NCBI GenBank assembly: GCA_040772885.1
Contig: JAXGXF010000015.1
Coordinates: 1-55,366 of the forward strand
Reading direction: 5' to 3'
From: Pullichristensenella sp002068815
GTDB taxonomy: Bacteria > Bacillota > Clostridia > Christensenellales > Aristaeellaceae
DNA length: 55,366 nt
Below, one piece after another: positions 28,086-38,300 of this stretch. Positions within the stretch are counted from its first letter, which is position 1. The number at the start of each line of letters is the position of its first letter. Below the pieces are notes generated by a model that saw only the letters and a list, made by a program, of their open reading frames with translations, was not told where the DNA came from and did not search any database. Both the position numbers and the translations under genes were made by a program.

Positions 28086-29268
28086 CGATTTTCCCTCCCA
28101 GCCGAGCAAAGTCCCGAAAGAAATGGGGGTAGGACTTGTCCGCCGCCTCCGCGCCGAGGATCGTCACCGGGCCCTCGCACGCGGTCGCGGCGATCGCGGC
28201 GGCCATCGCGACGCGGTGGTCGCCGAAGCTCGAGACCGCCCCGCCCCGGAGCCTTCCCCCGCGAATTCGGAGGCCGTCGGGCAGCTCCTCGACGCCTCCG
28301 CCGAGCGCAGAAAGCACCTCGGCCATCGCGCGCAGCCGGTCGCTCTCCTTGATGCGGAGCCTCGCCGCGCCCACGATCCGGTGCTCGCCGGGTGCCAGCG
28401 CCATGACCGCCGCGAGCGCGGGCATCAGGTCCGGCACGCGCGACACGTCGACCTCGCGGAGGTCCCGGAAGATCGACGCGGCGGCGCGATCGCCCTGCGC
28501 GGAGTGCGGGTTCAGCCCCAGGACCTCGACGCGGCCCCCGAGCGCGTTCGCCGCGAGCCAGAACGCGGCGCCCGACCAGTCGCCCTCGACGGCGGCGCGC
28601 CCCGGCGAGCGGTATCGCTGCCCGCCCGGAACATGGAAGCCGCCCGGTGTTCGCTCTGCAATTACCCCGAACTGCCGCAGAGCGTCGAGCGTCATGTCGA
28701 CGTACGGCTCGGATTCGAGCGGCGAGGTCGCGACGATCTCGCTGTCCCCGCCGACCAGCGGAAGCGCCAGCATAAGCCCCGTGAAGTACTGGCTCGACAC
28801 GTTGCCGGGCAAATGGTACTCGCCGCCGGTCAGCCCGCCGGACAGCGCGATCGGCAATCTCCGCCCGTCCGCGGCCGCGCCGTGTTCAAGGAGCGCGTCG
28901 AGCAGCGCGTCGTTCGGCCGGTCGGGAAGCCTCCCCTCGCCCGTCAGCACCGCGCCGCAGTTCAGGTGCGCCGCGAGCGGCATCAAAAAGCGCAGCGTCG
29001 AGCCGCTCTCGCCGCAATCGAGCCGCGCGCCGAGCACCGGAGTTACAATCGGAGTTACAGATATGCCGTTATCTGTAACCTCAATCCCCGCCCCGAGCGC
29101 GCGCAGGCATCGTATCGTCGCCTCGATGTCGTTCGACAGGCCGGAAATCCCCAAAACCGTCCCGCGGTCGGCGAGCGCCGCGCAGATGAGCAGCCTGTGC
29201 GCGTGCGACTTCGACGGCGGCGCCTCGACCGCCCCCCGGAGCGGCCCGGGATATACCGTGACGTTCAC
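28063..29268 (-). CDS. aroA: 3-phosphoshikimate 1-carboxyvinyltransferase (EPSP synthase)
   Basis: A 401-residue enzyme with PPSKSHAHRLLICAALA at the N-terminus (shikimate-3-phosphate and PEP binding), CGESGSTLRFLMPLA near residue 77 and RIKESDRLRAMAEVL near 320. This is the two-domain inside-out barrel of the usual size, slightly on the short side. The SKSH variant and GESGST (where class I enzymes read LGNAGTA) suggest a class II-like form. Start GTG 29268 overlaps the aroB stop codon; GGGGGAG lies upstream. Confidence 0.94.
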   Translation of the reverse strand: MNVTVYPGPLRGAVEAPPSKSHAHRLLICAALADRGTVLGISGLSNDIEATIRCLRALGAGIEVTDNGISVTPIVTPVLGARLDCGESGSTLRFLMPLAAHLNCGAVLTGEGRLPDRPNDALLDALLEHGAAADGRRLPIALSGGLTGGEYHLPGNVSSQYFTGLMLALPLVGGDSEIVATSPLESEPYVDMTLDALRQFGVIAERTPGGFHVPGGQRYRSPGRAAVEGDWSGAAFWLAANALGGRVEVLGLNPHSAQGDRAAASIFRDLREVDVSRVPDLMPALAAVMALAPGEHRIVGAARLRIKESDRLRAMAEVLSALGGGVEELPDGLRIRGGRLRGGAVSSFGDHRVAMAAAIAATACEGPVTILGAEAADKSYPHFFRDFARLGGKIDVEHHRE

Positions 29269-30305
29269 GCGCGCTCCCCCCGCCCGCGCCGGATGTAGGA
29301 AAGCAGCTCGCCGACCGGCACGGTCTTGAGCGCGCATTTCCCGATCTCCTCCGGCAGCACGAGCGTGATCGCGTCGCCGCGCCGCTTTTTGTCGAGCCCC
29401 GCCGCGCGGAACAGCCCTTCCGCCGGATACGGGCACTCGGCCGGCAGCCCGCACGCCTCGAGCGCGGCGACGATCTCCTGATCCGGCAGCCCCGCCGCGC
29501 GAAACGCCATCGCGAGGCCGATCGCGACGCCCTGCCCGTGCGAGATCGAAAAGCCCGAGCACGCCTCGACCGCGTGGCCGAACGTGTGGCCGAGGTTCAG
29601 AAACTGCCGCTCGCCGCGGTCGAACGGGTCGCGGTCGACATAGTCGCGCTTGATCTCGACGCAGCGCGCGATCCACTTCTCGAGGTTCATGCGCCACGAC
29701 CCGTCCGCCATCGCCTCGAACAGCGCGCGGTCCTTGAGCACGCCGTATTTGATCATCTCCGCCGCGCCGTCGCGGAGAAGCTGCTCCGGCAGACCGGCGA
29801 CGACGTCCGTGTCGCAGAGCACCAATTTCGGAAAGTGAAACGCGCCGACGAGGTTCTTGCCCGCGCACAGGTCGGCCGCGGTCTTGCCGCCGACGGACGA
29901 ATCGACCGCCGCGAGCAGCGTCGTCGGAAGCTGCACGAATTGGACGCCCCGCATGTACACCGCCGCCGCGAAGCCCGCGAGGTCGCCGACGACGCCTCCG
30001 CCGAGCGCGACGACGGCGTCGCTCCTCGTCAACCGCCTTTCGGCGAAGAACTCGAGCGCGTCCGAGAGCGTCGAAAGCGACTTCGACCGCTCGCCGTTCG
30101 GGAACACGAACGCGTCCGAGGCGATGCCCGCACGCTTGAGCGACGCCGCGACCGCGCCCGCGTACAGCGGCCCGACGCGGTCGTCGGTCGCGATGACGGC
30201 GCTATGCGCTCCGGTCGCCGCAGCGATCCTCTCGCCCGATTCTGCGAGCAGCCCGGGGCCGATCAATACGTCATAGCTTCCCGATTGCACGGCGATCGTG
30301 CGCAT
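29265..30305 (-). CDS. aroB: 3-dehydroquinate synthase
   Basis: A 346-residue NAD- and metal-dependent enzyme for the second shikimate step. Motifs are FPNGERSKSL, ALGGGVVGDLAGFAA, QLPTTLLAAVDSSVGGKTA and the metal ligands in NLGHTFGHAVE. Length normal. ATG 30305 is ten bases after the tyrA stop. There is no aroD or aroQ (dehydroquinase) in the operon, so that step must be encoded elsewhere. Confidence 0.95.
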   Translation of the reverse strand: MRTIAVQSGSYDVLIGPGLLAESGERIAAATGAHSAVIATDDRVGPLYAGAVAASLKRAGIASDAFVFPNGERSKSLSTLSDALEFFAERRLTRSDAVVALGGGVVGDLAGFAAAVYMRGVQFVQLPTTLLAAVDSSVGGKTAADLCAGKNLVGAFHFPKLVLCDTDVVAGLPEQLLRDGAAEMIKYGVLKDRALFEAMADGSWRMNLEKWIARCVEIKRDYVDRDPFDRGERQFLNLGHTFGHAVEACSGFSISHGQGVAIGLAMAFRAAGLPDQEIVAALEACGLPAECPYPAEGLFRAAGLDKKRRGDAITLVLPEEIGKCALKTVPVGELLSYIRRGRGERA

Positions 30306-30315
30306 GGAATCCCCC

Positions 30316-31149
30316 CTATTCGTCCAACGCTTCCTTCGCGAGCCTTCCCTCGCGCAAGAGCGCGACCATGCGCCTCTCGTCGCGGTCGTCGAGCGCGTCG
30401 CGGTACTCGGAGAGCCGATCGATCAGCGCGCCGATCTCGCGCGAGAGCTTGTCTCCGTTTTCGAAGAACAGCTCCGACCACATCCGCTCGTTCAGCCTGG
30501 CGACGCGCGTCATGTCGAGGAAGCTGCCGGCGGAGAAGCCCTTGTGCTTGTTCGACAGCGGGCTCTTGACGTAGGCGCTCGACACGATGTGCGCGAGCTG
30601 CGACGTGAACGCGATCATCTCGTCGTGCTCGTCCGGCGTCGAAAACCGCACGCGCCCGAAGCCCGCCGACAGGAAGAAGTCCTTCGCGAACTTGACGGTC
30701 TCGACCGGCGTCCCCGGCGCGGGCGTCAAAATCATCGACGCATTCTCGAACAGGTCGTCCTTCGCGTAGTCGAAGCCCCAGAACTCGCGCCCGGCCATCG
30801 GGTGCCCGCCCATGAACGTGAACTTCTCCCCGGCGAGCTCCTTTTCGACGACCTCGCACACCGCGCGCTTGACGCCCGAGCAGTCGACGACGAGCGCGCC
30901 CGCCCCGAATTTCGCGCGGTTTTTAAGGATGTACTCGACGGCGTCCCTGGGGTAGAGCGCGACGATCACGACGCCGCACTCGGACAGCATTTCGTCCGTG
31001 AGCCGCGCGTCGATCGCGCGAAGCAGCTCCGCCTTGAGCATCGCGGTCTCGCTGAGGTCCGTTCCGAACACAACGTGCTTCGTCGTGCGCTTGATCGATT
31101 TTGCGATGGAGCCGCCGATCAGCCCCAGACCGATGATGGCGATGTTCAT
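30316..31149 (-). CDS. tyrA: Prephenate dehydrogenase
   Basis: A 277-residue NAD(P)-dependent enzyme for tyrosine synthesis. The N-terminal Rossmann motif is IAIIGLGLIGGSIAKSIK, followed by CSGVKRAV, FMGGHPMAGREFWGF with the catalytic His, and TPDEHDEMIAFTSQLAHIVSSA. There is no C-terminal ACT domain, so direct feedback by Tyr is less likely and control may rest on the attenuator. ATGA overlap with the aroF stop. Confidence 0.94.
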   Translation of the reverse strand: MNIAIIGLGLIGGSIAKSIKRTTKHVVFGTDLSETAMLKAELLRAIDARLTDEMLSECGVVIVALYPRDAVEYILKNRAKFGAGALVVDCSGVKRAVCEVVEKELAGEKFTFMGGHPMAGREFWGFDYAKDDLFENASMILTPAPGTPVETVKFAKDFFLSAGFGRVRFSTPDEHDEMIAFTSQLAHIVSSAYVKSPLSNKHKGFSAGSFLDMTRVARLNERMWSELFFENGDKLSREIGALIDRLSEYRDALDDRDERRMVALLREGRLAKEALDE

Positions 31150-32165
31150 GCCCTTCCCTCCCCGAATACGGCCCTGCGGATGTTGAAGACGGCCTTCGCG
31201 ACCTCGTCGAACGCGTCCGGCGTCAGCGACTGCGCGCCGTCGGACTTCGCGTGCGCCGGGTCGTTGTGCACCTCGATCATCAGCGCGTCCGCGCCCGCGG
31301 CGGCGGCGGCGAGCGCCATCGGCCGGACGAGCGCGGAGACGCCGGTCGCGTGGCTCGGATCGACGACGACCGGCAGGTGCGAGAGCGCGTGCAGCACCGG
31401 CACCGCCGAGAGGTCGAGCGTGTTCCTCGTCGCGGTCTCGAACGTGCGTATGCCGCGCTCGCAGAGGATCACGTTCGGGTTCCCGCCGGCCATGATGTAC
31501 TCCGCGCTCATCAGAAGCTCCTCGACGGTGTTCGCGAGCCCGCGCTTGAGCAGGATCGGCTTTCGCGTCATGCCGAGCTCCTTCAAAAGCTCGAAGTTCT
31601 GCATGTTGCGCGCGCCGACCTGTATCACGTCGACGTTCTCGAACAGCGGCAGCGCCGACACGTCCATGATCTCGGTCACGACCGGCAGCCCCGTCTCGCG
31701 CTTCGCCTCGAGCAAAAGGTCGATGCCCTTCGCGTGCAGCCCCTGAAACGCGTACGGCGACGTCCTGGGCTTGAACGCGCCGCCGCGCAGAAGCCCCGCG
31801 CCCGCGGCTTTCACGCGCGAGGCGACCAAGGTGATCTGCTCGAGCGATTCGACCGAGCACGGCCCGGCGATGATCTGGAAATTCCCGCCGCCGATCAAGC
31901 GCCCCGCGCCGCAGTCGACCACGGTGTCCTCCTCGTGGAACTTGCGGTTCGCGTTCTTGTACGGCTCCTGAATGCGCCTGACCGCCTCCACGACCTCGAG
32001 CGACTTGATGACGTCGATGTCGACCGTCGAGGTGTCGCCGATCAGGCCCAGTATCGTCTGGCGCGCGCCGACGGACACGTGCACGTCGAAGCCCATCGAC
32101 TTGAGCCACGCGATCAGGTTCTCGACCTGTTTGGGGTCCGCGTTGTCCTTGAGCAATATGACCAT
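31146..32165 (-). CDS. aroF: DAHP synthase, type I beta with N-terminal ferredoxin-like domain
   Basis: A 339-residue enzyme that condenses PEP and erythrose 4-phosphate, the entry step. Residues 1-70 form a ferredoxin-like regulatory domain, as in the Thermotoga enzyme, where Tyr or Phe bind. The barrel carries IAGPCSVES, GGAFKPRTSPYAFQG, QVGARNMQNFELL, LKRG and VDPSHATG. The metal ligands Cys, His, Glu and Asp are in place. It is the first structural gene behind the leader-peptide attenuator. The N-terminal domain suggests added feedback at protein level. Confidence 0.96.
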   Translation of the reverse strand: MVILLKDNADPKQVENLIAWLKSMGFDVHVSVGARQTILGLIGDTSTVDIDVIKSLEVVEAVRRIQEPYKNANRKFHEEDTVVDCGAGRLIGGGNFQIIAGPCSVESLEQITLVASRVKAAGAGLLRGGAFKPRTSPYAFQGLHAKGIDLLLEAKRETGLPVVTEIMDVSALPLFENVDVIQVGARNMQNFELLKELGMTRKPILLKRGLANTVEELLMSAEYIMAGGNPNVILCERGIRTFETATRNTLDLSAVPVLHALSHLPVVVDPSHATGVSALVRPMALAAAAAGADALMIEVHNDPAHAKSDGAQSLTPDAFDEVAKAVFNIRRAVFGEGRA

Positions 32166-32197
32166 ACGCCTCTCCTCCCCGCCCTCCGCGGTAACAA

Positions 32198-32235
32198 AAA
32201 CGGCCTTGCAGGTTTCATGTTCTGCAAAGCCGTTT
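32198..32235 (-). terminator. Attenuator terminator before aroF
   Basis: On the minus strand AAACGGCTTTGCAG pairs with CTGCAAGGCCGTTT (one mismatch or wobble) around a ten-base loop and is followed by a T run. It stands between the leader peptide and aroF, so it must be bypassed for the operon to be expressed. Confidence 0.88.
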
Positions 32236-32252
32236 CGAATGCCTCCGAAAAT

Positions 32253-32330
32253 CTATGCGCAGCAACATGCCCTATCGCCAAAGCCGATAAAGCGAAAGTA
32301 ATAATAGTAAGCGATGCGTGCGTGGTTCAT
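32253..32330 (-). CDS. Aromatic operon leader peptide (Tyr/Phe attenuator)
   Basis: A 25-codon frame starting ATG 32330 and ending TAG at 32253. It starts MNHARIA, then YYYYFRFIGFG, and closes with three Cys and an Ala. Four consecutive Tyr codons and three Phe codons in such a short frame, placed between a promoter and an intrinsic terminator in front of aroF, are the hallmark of ribosome-mediated attenuation. A G-rich stretch (GGGGGGCG) lies before the ATG. When charged tRNA-Tyr or tRNA-Phe is scarce the ribosome should stall in the Tyr/Phe block and favour read-through. The mechanism is inferred from architecture. Confidence 0.85.
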   Translation of the reverse strand: MNHARIAYYYYFRFIGFGDRACCCA

Positions 32331-32359
32331 TTCTGCGCCCCCCAAGAATATACAACTGC

Positions 32360-32388
32360 ATGATAGCACTGTTTCCGGCATTCGTCAA
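32360..32388 (-). promoter_or_regulatory. Promoter of the aromatic operon
   Basis: TTGACG (32388-32383), 17 bp and TATCAT (32365-32360) on the minus strand, about 30 bases before the leader peptide. The boxes are the same hexamers as at the mgtE promoter. The promoter partly overlaps the 3' end of the cyclic glucan synthase gene. Confidence 0.8.
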
Positions 32389-35300
32389 CGAAAGAATTTG
32401 TTAGGAATGTGGTCATTTGCCGTGTTGTCGAGCGCCTCCTCGCCGCCCCTGCGCGGCGGGAACACGGCCTCGTGCTCCTTTCCGTCGTCGGTCATGCGAA
32501 TCCAGTCGCCCGGGACCGGCTCGCCGTCGAGCGAAACCTGCCTCGCGTTTTTCCGGCAGAGGAGCCGGTAGATACTCGATCCGAAGCGCACCGAGACCTC
32601 GCACTCGTCCCATTCGTTCAAAAGCGCGCGCAGCCTGACGTCGTCGCCGCGCCGCTCGTAGCCCAACAGCGCCAATACCGCTCGGAAATACCAGCTCGCC
32701 GCACCCGTGTACCACGTCCAGCCGCCGCGCCCCGCGTGCGGGTGCTCGGAGTAGACGTCCGCCGCGAGCACGTAGGGTTCCACGCGGTAGACGTCCGCGT
32801 CGGCGCGCGTGCGCGCGTGGTTGACCGGATTCAGCATCGAGAGCGCCCGGTGCGCGCGCCTCTGGTCGCCCATCCGGATGTAGGCGAGCGCGAGCCAGCA
32901 CGCGCCGTGCGTATATTGCCCGCCGTTTTCGCGGACGCCCGGCGGATAGGCCATGATGTAGCCCGGGTCGACGTTCGCGCCGTCGAACGGCGGCGTCAGC
33001 AGCTTCACGATCCCCCGGTCCTCGTCGACGAGATTCTCCCACGCGGAGTCGAGCGCGCGCCGGACGCGCTCGCGGTCGAGCCCGGCGAGCGCCGCCCACG
33101 CCTGCGCGATCGCGTCGATGCGGCAGACGGAGCCGGATGCGCTTCCGAGCGGCGCGGCGTCGTCGAAGTACGCGCGCAGGTACCATTGGCCGTCCCAGCC
33201 GAATTCCTCGACCGCGGCGTTCATCTGCGCGGACAGCGCGTTCAGCCACGCGCGGTCGCCCTCGTCCGGCGCGATCTCGGCGTACTGGCACGCCGCCGCC
33301 GACAGGAATTCCGAGAGCCACACGCTCTCGCCCTTGCCGCGCGCGCCGACGCGGTTCATGCCGTCGTTCCAGTCGCCGCCGCCCATCAGCGCGAGCCCGT
33401 GCTCGCCGGTCCGGGCCGCCCGCTGAAACGCGCGCATGCAGTGCCGGTGCAATGTCTCCCGGAGCTCCGACGGCGTCGCGACACCGCACCAGTCCTCCGC
33501 TTCCTCGGGGATGTCGACCGACACGAGGTACGGCGCTTCCTCGAACAGGACCGACCGGTCGCCGGTCTCGAGCACGTAGCTGGACAGCACGAACGGCAGA
33601 AACAGGCAGTCGTCCGAGATGCGCGTGCGCACGCCCATGTAGGGCATGTGCCACCAGTGCAGCACATCGCCGTCCTCGAACTGCCTCGCCGCCGCGCGCA
33701 GCAGGTGCTTACGGACGACGTCCGGCTCGTACGGGATCATCGCGAGCATGTCCTGCAACTGGTCGCGGAAGCCGTACGCGCCGCCGGCCTGATAGAGCCC
33801 GGCGCGCGCGCGCATGCGGCTGTCGAGCACCTGCTTCGGAAGCGTCGAGATCAACCGGTTGAGCGCCGCGTCCGGCGTCCGGATCCTGAGCTTTTCGAGC
33901 CGCTCGTCCCACAGCGCGCGCGCCGCGCCGAGCGGGTTGGCGCTCTGCCGAAGCCGCTCGACCGCCGAGAGCGCGGCGGCGCGGTCGAGCGCGTGGCCGA
34001 TCGCAAACGAGAGCGTTTTCTCCTCGCCGGGCTTGATCGCGAGCTTCACCTTCAGCGCCCAGCCTCCCCCGCCGCCGCGGCGCTCGAACAGCCCGTCCGG
34101 GCGCATCGCGCCGCCGTGGCCGAGAAACGCCGCGCGCTCCGCGCCGGCCTCCGCGCGCTCGTCGAGCGCGGCCATGTAGCCGACGCCCGGGGCCGCGCCG
34201 GAGGCCAGGCAGACCTCGCCCTCGGTCCACGCGCGCACGAACTGCGCGTCGCGCGCGTCGACGCCCATCAGCCAGTCGACAAACAGCGTGACCGCGTACT
34301 CGGCGGGCTTGCTGCCGCTGTTCTTGAACGCGCACAGAAGGCCCAGCGCCGCCTCGTCCGGGTGCGCGAACGCCGTCGTCGAGAACTCCAATCCCTCCGC
34401 GCCGCTCTCGAAGCGCGTCTTTTCGAGCCCGTGCGTCGCGCGGAACGGCGTGATCGGCCGGTCGCCCGGCAGAAGCCGGAGGTACGCGCCGCGCTTCTCG
34501 TCCGCGAGGTAGAGCATGAAGCCCCAGCCCTCGACGAGCGGGTCGTTGCGGAACGGCGTCAGCCGGCACTCGCGGCTGTTGTCGCCGAACAGGAAGCCGC
34601 CGCCGCGCTCGGTGATCAGCGCGCCGAAGCCGTCGCGCGCGAGCACGTTCGACCACGCGGAGGGCGTGGGCTCCGCCGCGTCGATCGCGTAGCCCTCGTC
34701 CGAGAACCCGCCGTAGCCGTTGAAGAACTCGCGCTTGACCGGCTTCAACTTGAACCCGCGCGGCTCCAAGGGCCGGTACGCCGCGCGCCCGCCGAATTCC
34801 AGCGCGCCGAGAATTGCCCGCAGCTGCGACCAGAAGCCCGCGCCCGCGCCGCCGTCGATGAACACCGCCGCGACGCGCTGCATCTGCGCGCGCTGCTCGG
34901 AGGAAATCTGCTGGCTGTCGAGCACGTGCACGCCGCCGGGAACCCCCACCTGCTCGCGCAGGTGCGAGCACGCGATCATGTCCTTCAGGGCGTCGCGCAC
35001 CGGCTGCTCGTAGTCGTTTCCGTAGTCGTTGATCAAGACGAGGTCGAGGCACAGCCCGACCGTCCGGTAGAACTCGTGCGCGCGCACCGCGTCGCGCGCG
35101 GCGGAGAGCTGCGCGCGCTCGCCGATCGACACCGCGAGTATCGGGAAATCGCCGGAGATGCCGAGCGCCCAGAGGTCCTGCCGCCTAACGTCGATGCCGG
35201 TGCCCGGTCGCTTTGCCCTTGCGGAGAGCCGGGGGTCGATCAAAAACGCGCTCGCGCGGGCGAGCAGGTGGTGCGACTCGGCGTTCAATCCGACGAAGCC

Positions 35301-38300
35301 GAGCATCGCGCGCGACTGCGTATAGGCGAGCTGCCGCGCGCGCTCGGGGGCGGCGTCGGAGGCGTTGCGGTCTACCCATCGCTTGACCTCGCTCGGCTCC
35401 ACGAGCCCGACCGCGAAGTGCACCTCCCGCTTCTCGCCCGGCTCCAGCTGCACCTTCGCGCGGATCGCCGAGCAGGGGTTCAGGGTGTTTCCGAGCGTTC
35501 CGCCGAGGCCGCCCTCCATCTCGCCCGCGCGGCTGACGAGCTTTCCGTAATCGGTCTCCCAACCCTCGACGCGCGCGCCGAACAGCATCGCCGCGAGCGC
35601 GTACGGGCTCCCGCCCGGGCCGCCGGCCCTGCGCGTGAACAGGAGCACGTTCTGGCCGGGGCGCTCGGAGGTGACGAAGAGGTTCTGGAACGCCGGGTGC
35701 GCGTAGCAGTCCGCCTGATAGCACAGCGCGACCGGGAACGCCTGCGTCAGCTCCAGCGCGCGGTTCGCGTCCGCTCGATTCCAGAGGCTCACGCGCTGTA
35801 TCAAGGTGCCGTCCTCGGGCGACACCGTCGCGGTCAGCTTGATGTCGACGTCGTTCATCGCGGACGCGAACTGCGCGAAGCCCGCGTCGAACCGCACAGA
35901 CGCGTCCTCCGCGACGGGCACGAGCCGGCCGCTCGCCGGGTCGCGCACATAGACGGCGATGCCCGCCCCGTCCTCGATCAGGTCTCCGAAGAACCGGTTC
36001 GCGAGCACGCCGTTGCGGCTCAAAAACGCCTGCCCGCGCGCCGTCAGAATCGCGCGCGCGCCCGCGCCGGCGAGTATGTGCTGGTCGACGAGCCGGTTTT
36101 CGACGCGTCCGAAGCGGAACGTGCGCTCCTCGGGCCTGCGCGAGGCGTCCGGGAGCAATTGCTCCTGCCTGCGCCGAAGCCTGACGCGCGCGGACGGCTT
36201 TTCCTCCAGCAACAGCGACAGCGCGCGCGCCTCGGGAATCCTCTCGAACAGGTTCGTGATCGCGTCCGCCGACAAAGCGTTTGCGAGCGCGGAGAGCATC
36301 ATGCCCTGGTGGTGCGCCATGTAGCTCTTGACGAGCTTCGGGTCCTCGCCGCGGCGCGAGGCCGCGTAGTCCGCCGCCTCGTAGAGCCCGCACTCGCCCG
36401 CCCAACCGAGCTCGCGCATCCGAAGCACGTTGTCGGCGACCTTTCCGGGCACCGTCGCGAGCGCGAGCACCGAGGCGTACGGCGCGACGACGCACTGGCG
36501 CACGCCGCCGCCCAGCGCGAGTTCGCGCAGCCCGAACGCGCGGTACTGGTAGTTCAGATGGAGGTCGAACGCGTAGTAGCCGGACTCGCTGACGCCCCAC
36601 GGCCGCCCGCGCAGCGCCCCGAGCCTCGCCTGCATCTGCGCGACCGCGCGGTTGCTCTCGGAGAGCAGCGTGCCGTCGCGCGAGCGCATGAAGATCTCCG
36701 GCATCAGGTATTCGAACATCGTGCCGCTCCACGAGACGAGCGCCTGCCCGTGCTCGAGCCGGACCGACGGCCGTGCCAGTTTTTTCCAATGCGAAACCGA
36801 AACCTGGCCGAGCATCATCGCGACGTAGCTCAAAATCCGCGACTCCGACGCGAGCAGGTCGTAGTGCGATGCGCTCAGCCGCCCGTTTTCGACGTCCGCG
36901 CCGATCACGAACAGCTTTCTGGACGGGTCGTACAGCGCGAGAAAGTCCATGCCCGCGGCGAGCGTGCGCAGCCTGTCCGTCAGTTCCCTGTCGAGCGATT
37001 CGATCGCCGCCGCGAGCGTCATCAGGCACGCGGCGAGGTTTCCGCTGTCGACCGCGGACACGTAGCGCGGCTTCAACGGGCGGAGGCTGTCGATGTCGTA
37101 CCAGTTGTAGAGGTGGCCGTTCCACTTGTCGAGCTTTTCGACGCTGTCCATCGTGTCGCGCACGCGCGAGAGCATCTCTCTGTCCCGGAGAAACCCGAGC
37201 GCGCGCGCCGAGAGGCACGAGAGCAGGTAGAGCCCGACGTTCGTCGGCGAGGTTCGGCGCGCGCTCCCGACCGCGGGGTCGATCTGCACGTTGTCCGGCG
37301 GCAGCCAGTTCTCGCGCTCGGTCACGTACTTCTCAAAGAAGCGCCAGGTGTCCCGCGCGAGCTCGCTGAGCGCGCCGATCTGCCGCACGGTCAAAGAGCC
37401 GCGCGCGTCGGTCGAGGTCGTCTGCATGTCTGCGATCAATCCGGGCGCCAGCAGGAAAAGCGCCGCGAGCGACAGCGCCGGGGGCACCCACGCGGGCGAA
37501 AACAGCCCGGGGATGCACAATATCGCCCCGACGCGGCAGGCCGTGCCGACGCGCGTGCCGCCCGCCGCGGCGTCCGCGGAGGTCACCCACTCGAGCATGT
37601 GCTTCTTCGAAAACGCGAGCCGAAAGATCGTGCGCAGCACCGCGTCCATCAGCGCGCCCGAGGTCGCCGGGAGCGCCGCGAGGCCCACGACCGCTCGCCG
37701 CCATGAGAGCGACCGCGCCGTAAACAGGTGCAGTATCGGCGTCAGAAACGCGTAGAGCACGCCCAGCGCGAAGGCCGTGCGCACGTTGAACCACATCGCC
37801 TGCAGAAGCAACCCCATCAGCGACGGCTGGATGAGACTTCGGATCAGGTTGTCGAAGATTTTGAGACGCGAGAGCCCCGAGAGACCGCGCTTGAACAGGT
37901 ACGGCAGAATCTGCCAGTCGCCGCGCGTCCAGCGGTTCAGCCGCTTGAGGTAGGCGGAAAACGTCTCCGGGAAGCCGTCGTAGAGCGATATGTCCGAGAC
38001 GAACGCCGCGCGCGCATACTCGCCCTCGATCAGGTCGTGGCTCAATATCCTGCCGTCGGGCAACGTCCCCTCGAGCGCGTCCATGAACGCGCGCACGTCG
38101 TAGATGCCCTTGCCCGCGAAGCTGCCGGAGCCCGAGAAGTCCTGGTAGAGGTTCGACACCGACACCGGGTACGCGTCGACGCCGCCGGTGCCCGCGAACA
38201 GCCGGATGAACTGGTTCGTCGAGGCGGATGCGGCGAGCTCCATGTTCGGCTGCAGTATCGCGAAGCCCCGGCGGACGCCGTTGAGCGTCCTCGGCCGGTT

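Noticed and set aside
32253..32388. T-box in front of aroF
   Set aside because: The leader is too short and contains a Tyr/Phe-rich reading frame with terminator instead of T-box motifs.
32409..37706. Very long open frame opposite the cyclic glucan synthase gene
   Set aside because: Its translation is rich in Arg, Ala, Val and His without motifs; it is the antisense shadow expected in high-GC DNA with biased third positions.
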